Shown here one piece after another: positions 61,398 to 64,000 of a stretch of DNA of 64,000 nucleotides. Location of the stretch: assembly GCA_003140215.1 (NCBI GenBank), contig PLJL01000001.1, positions 626,535-690,534 of the forward strand. The letters are read 5' to 3'. Position 1 is the stretch's first letter; every line of letters begins with the position of its first letter. The notes beneath the pieces are model-generated. The model was not told the origin of the DNA. It was given only the letters and a program-made list of their open reading frames with translations, and searched no databases. Position numbers and translations under genes: made by a program. This DNA comes from Vulcanimicrobiota bacterium (GTDB lineage Bacteria; Vulcanimicrobiota; Vulcanimicrobiia; Vulcanimicrobiales; Vulcanimicrobiaceae).

Positions 61398-62773
61398 GAG
61401 GCGGCACGGTCGTTACCGCGACCGACATCTTCCCCGCCGACGTGCTCGTCGAGGACGGCACGATCACCGCGATCGCGCGCTCGATCCCCGGCGTCGGCCA
61501 CGAGACCGTCGACGCGTCGGGCGCGCTCGTGTTCCCCGGTTTCATCGATCCGCACACGCACCTGGACATGCCGTTCGGGGGGACGACGACGGTCGACGAC
61601 TTCGCCAGCGGCACCGTCGCGGCCGCGCTCGGCGGCACGACGACGATCGTCGACTTCGCGCTGCACACCAAGGGCGACTCGCTGGCCAACGCGCTCAAGA
61701 CCTGGCACGCCAAGGCCGCCGGGAAGGCGGTGATCGACTACGCGTTCCACCTCACCATCGCCGACGGCCGGCCCGAGACGATCGCCGAGATCCCCGAGAT
61801 GATCGCGCGTGAGGGCGTCAACTCGTTCAAGGTCTTCATGGCCTACAAGCACGTTCTGCAAGTCGACGACGAGACGATCTTCAAGGTGCTCAAGGCTGCG
61901 GCCAACTACGGCGGGCTGGTGCAGGTACACGCCGAGAACGGCGACGTCATCGAGGTCACGGTCAAGGACGCCCTTGCGGCGGGCCATACCGCGCCGAAAT
62001 ACCACGGTCTCACGCGACCCGTCGAGCTCGAAGCCGAGGCGACGTCGCGCGCGATCCGGCTCGCCGAGGTCGCCGGCGCGCCACTGTACGTCGTCCACGT
62101 CTCGAGCGCGATGGCGGCCGACGCGATCAGCGACGGCCGCAAGCGCGGGTTGCACATCTACGGCGAGACCTGCCCGCAGTATCTCGTCTGTGACGCGACC
62201 GACTACGATCGGCCGGACTTCGCCGGCGCAAACTACGTGATGTCGCCGCCGCTGCGTGAGAAGTGGAACCAGGCGGTGCTGCTCAAGAAGCTCAAGAACG
62301 GCGAGCTGCACGCCTTCGGCTCCGACCACTGCTCGTTCAACAACTGCGGTCAGAAGGAGCTGGGGAAGGACGACTTCTCGAAGATCCCCAACGGCGCGCC
62401 GACGATCGAGGACCGCGTCGCGATCCTGTTCGAGCACGGTGTGGTCAAGGGTGTGATCGGTCTGAACCAATTCGTCGCGCTCGCCTCGACGAACCCGGCG
62501 AAGCTGTTCGGCCTGTTCCCGCGCAAGGGCACGATCGCGGTGGGCAGCGACGCCGACATCGTGGTGTGGGATCCCGCCGTCGAGCGCACGATCTCGGCGC
62601 AGACGCACCACATGAAGGCCGACAACAACATCTTCGAGGGGATGTCGGTGCACGGTCGCCCGCGCTACGTCTTCTCGCGCGGCCGCAAGGTTGCCGACGA
62701 CGGCGCCTTCGTCGGCTCGCCCGGCGCCGGCATCCACCAGAAGTCGGCGCCATTCCGCCCCGTTCAATTGTAG
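61382..62773 (+). CDS. hydA: Dihydropyrimidinase
   Basis: About 463 aa. The amidohydrolase has HTHLDMPFGGTTTVDDFASG (first His pair), the carboxylated Lys in FKVFMAYKHVLQVDDETIF, later His in LVQVHAENGDVIEVTVKDAL and VVHVSSAMAADAIS, and Asp in HAFGSDHCSFNNCGQKELGK. It opens dihydrouracil to carbamoyl-beta-alanine. The homologous N-terminus is IGTIVRGGTVV, but no ATG, GTG or TTG lies in frame at that point. GAGAGAGG stands five nt before ATC 61382, so a rare ATC start is the best reading; the frame overlaps the preA end by 16 nt. Frame continuity and family length support it. Confidence 0.93.
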   Translation: MGTIVRGGTVVTATDIFPADVLVEDGTITAIARSIPGVGHETVDASGALVFPGFIDPHTHLDMPFGGTTTVDDFASGTVAAALGGTTTIVDFALHTKGDSLANALKTWHAKAAGKAVIDYAFHLTIADGRPETIAEIPEMIAREGVNSFKVFMAYKHVLQVDDETIFKVLKAAANYGGLVQVHAENGDVIEVTVKDALAAGHTAPKYHGLTRPVELEAEATSRAIRLAEVAGAPLYVVHVSSAMAADAISDGRKRGLHIYGETCPQYLVCDATDYDRPDFAGANYVMSPPLREKWNQAVLLKKLKNGELHAFGSDHCSFNNCGQKELGKDDFSKIPNGAPTIEDRVAILFEHGVVKGVIGLNQFVALASTNPAKLFGLFPRKGTIAVGSDADIVVWDPAVERTISAQTHHMKADNNIFEGMSVHGRPRYVFSRGRKVADDGAFVGSPGAGIHQKSAPFRPVQL

Positions 62774-62789
62774 GTCAGGAGTTGACACG

Positions 62790-63680
62790 ATGAGCGATGC
62801 CGACATCATCAGGATCGGCTTGGTCCAGGCGCACCACGACACCGACGGCCCCGAGCCCGTCGAGGTGCACAAGCGCGAGGCGATCAAGAAGCACGAGCGC
62901 ATGATCCGCGAGGCGGCGCAGCGCGGCGCGCAGATCGTGTGCCTGCAGGAGCTCTTCTACGGGCCGTACTTCTGCACCGAACAGGACCCGAAGTGGTACG
63001 AGGCGACCGAACCGGTCCCCGACGGCCCGACGACGCGCCTGATGCAAGACTTGGCGCGCGAGTTGGGGATCGCGCTCGTCGTTCCGCTCTACGAGCGCAC
63101 CTTCAGCGGCGTGTACTACAACACCGCAGTCATCATCGACGCCGACGGCGCCGTGCTGGGGATCTACCGCAAGCACCATCTTCCGCAGGTCGCGGCGGGC
63201 CCGCCGGGATGCGGCTTCTGGGAGAAGTACTACTTCAAACCCGGCAACGCCGGATACCCGACCTTTCAGACGAAGTTCGCGCGCATCGGCGCGTACATCT
63301 GTTACGACCGCCATTTCCCCGAAGGCGCGCGGCTGCTCGGCCTGGCGGGCGCGGAGATCGTCTTCAACCCGTCGGCGACCGTCGCGGGCCTGTCGGAATA
63401 TCTCTGGAAGCTCGAACAGCCGGCGCATGCCGTCGCCAACGGATACTACGTCGGCGCCATCAACCGCGTGGGCTTCGAAACGCCCTGGAACATGGGCGAA
63501 TTCTACGGGCAATCGTACCTCGTCGATCCGCGCGGGCAGTTCGTGGCCATGGGTTCGCGTGACAAGGACGAGGTCGTGATCGGCGACATGGACCGCCGCG
63601 TGATCGAAGAGGTCCGCAACACCTGGCAGTTCTACCGCGACCGCCGCCCCGAGACGTACGGCGCGATGGTCGAAGTCTAG
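62790..63680 (+). CDS. Beta-ureidopropionase/nitrilase-superfamily amidohydrolase
   Basis: A 296-aa nitrilase-fold enzyme, which would hydrolyse N-carbamoyl-beta-alanine to beta-alanine, CO2 and ammonia. The Glu-Lys-Cys triad is in IVCLQELFYGPYFCTEQDPK, LGIYRKHHLPQVAAGPPGCG and AYICYDRHFPEGARLLGLAG. The segment AINRVGFETPWNMGEFYGQS is typical of the beta-alanine synthase/N-carbamoylputrescine amidase group. RBS CAGGAG precedes the ATG. It closes the pyrimidine degradation pathway encoded by the upstream genes. The ADC-type bifunctional alternative is less likely. Confidence 0.9.
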   Translation: MSDADIIRIGLVQAHHDTDGPEPVEVHKREAIKKHERMIREAAQRGAQIVCLQELFYGPYFCTEQDPKWYEATEPVPDGPTTRLMQDLARELGIALVVPLYERTFSGVYYNTAVIIDADGAVLGIYRKHHLPQVAAGPPGCGFWEKYYFKPGNAGYPTFQTKFARIGAYICYDRHFPEGARLLGLAGAEIVFNPSATVAGLSEYLWKLEQPAHAVANGYYVGAINRVGFETPWNMGEFYGQSYLVDPRGQFVAMGSRDKDEVVIGDMDRRVIEEVRNTWQFYRDRRPETYGAMVEV

Positions 63681-63693
63681 GCCGCACCAACCC

Positions 63694-64000
63694 ATGAAAA
63701 CGCAGGTCGAGCGCGAGGGTATCGTCACCCTCACCGACGACGCCGCGGCCGTCGCGGCGCGCAATGCCGACTTCTGGAACGACGACCTGCGGCCGTGCAC
63801 CACGGCCGAGCACGACTGGCGCGCCTCGCGGTTTGCGAGCTTGTGGATCGGGATGTGCCTGTGCATCCCGACCTGGTCGCTCGCCGGCGGCATGATCGAT
63901 GCGGGGATGAGCTGGTGGGAAGCCGTGCTGACGCTGCTCAGCGGAAGCCTCGTCGTGCTGATCCCGATCCTGTTGGTCGCGCACGCCGGAACGCGTTACG
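63694..64000 (+). CDS. NCS1-family nucleobase transporter (partial)
   Basis: The first 102 residues of an integral membrane protein continue beyond the window. After a cytosolic start, FWNDDLRPCTTAEHDWRASR then SLWIGMCLCIPTWSLAGGMI and MSWWEAVLTLLSGSLVVLIP match NCS1 (PucI/Fur-type) transporters for uracil, hydantoin and related compounds. Its place 13 nt after the beta-ureidopropionase gene suggests uptake of the pathway's substrate. Only the first two TM helices are visible, so the substrate is inference. Confidence 0.9.
   Translation, partial: MKTQVEREGIVTLTDDAAAVAARNADFWNDDLRPCTTAEHDWRASRFASLWIGMCLCIPTWSLAGGMIDAGMSWWEAVLTLLSGSLVVLIPILLVAHAGTRY

Overview
The window is dense, high-GC bacterial DNA. 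Start codons are often GTG and sometimes TTG, and many neighbouring genes overlap by 4 nt (GTGA or ATGA). The gene content includes secreted Vgb-type beta-propeller lipoproteins, a PDZ/multi-TM/GAF membrane protein, many exported proteins of unknown function, full oligopeptidase and aconitase genes, and glycogen enzymes in tight operons. This suits an uncultured high-GC lineage such as Vulcanimicrobiota (Candidatus Eremiobacterota/WPS-2). That placement is an inference from gene style; there is no rRNA in the window to settle it.

Layout. 0-8 kb: the 5' end of thiC (minus strand) with its promoter and TPP riboswitch, a divergent DMT exporter, small exported proteins (one with a strikingly symmetric Cys/Tyr hairpin tail), a Vgb-like lipoprotein, a Trp-rich repeat protein, a GH63-type glycosidase and a dienelactone/BAAT-type hydrolase. 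8.4-15.9 kb: a mosaic accessory region. It contains a ribbon-helix-helix protein, a complete IS1380-family element with TTAA targets, copies of a 34-40 bp TTAA-bordered palindromic repeat, and truncated genes (aldehyde dehydrogenase, PaaI-type thioesterase, group II intron RT, solute-binding protein). These surround two intact cargo genes, a class III cyclase/NB-ATPase regulator and a Tat-exported metallo-beta-lactamase-fold enzyme. 16-21 kb: PDZ-TM-GAF protein, quinone-type oxidoreductase, an exported protein, an orphan HigA-like antitoxin with a clear operator, then a truncated Vgb gene joined to a decayed vapBC pair. 21-33.6 kb: flavin disulfide reductase, then glgB-glgX-malQ-sugar nucleotidyltransferase/phosphomutase-like fusion-prolyl oligopeptidase, a translationally coupled carbohydrate operon. 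33.6-48.4 kb (minus strand): aspartyl protease, DEAD-box helicase, PAS-GGDEF-EAL protein, LuxR-type regulator, DUF4382-type lipoprotein, SDR, GT4 glycosyltransferase, lipase, threonine dehydratase and aconitase. 48.5-58.7 kb: two related exported proteins, RNase D, a VTT membrane protein, a putative structured small RNA with its own promoter and terminator, exported proteins, RpiB-like isomerase, Nudix plus MBL pair, an unrecognised 469-aa protein and a zinc-type dehydrogenase carrying a repeat-encoded in-frame insert. 58.8-64 kb: a complete reductive pyrimidine degradation operon (preT, preA, hydA, beta-ureidopropionase, NCS1 transporter, the last running off the end).

Functionally, the window joins thiamine biosynthesis under riboswitch control, glycogen remodelling and pyrimidine salvage/catabolism with one island of mobile-element activity. 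The most novel-looking items are the putative RNA at about 52.57-52.83 kb (two tandem stem-loops with compensatory differences), the TTAA-bordered repeat family around the IS1380 island, the symmetric four-cysteine hairpin protein, and the orphan 469-aa protein with a C-terminal hydrophobic helix.
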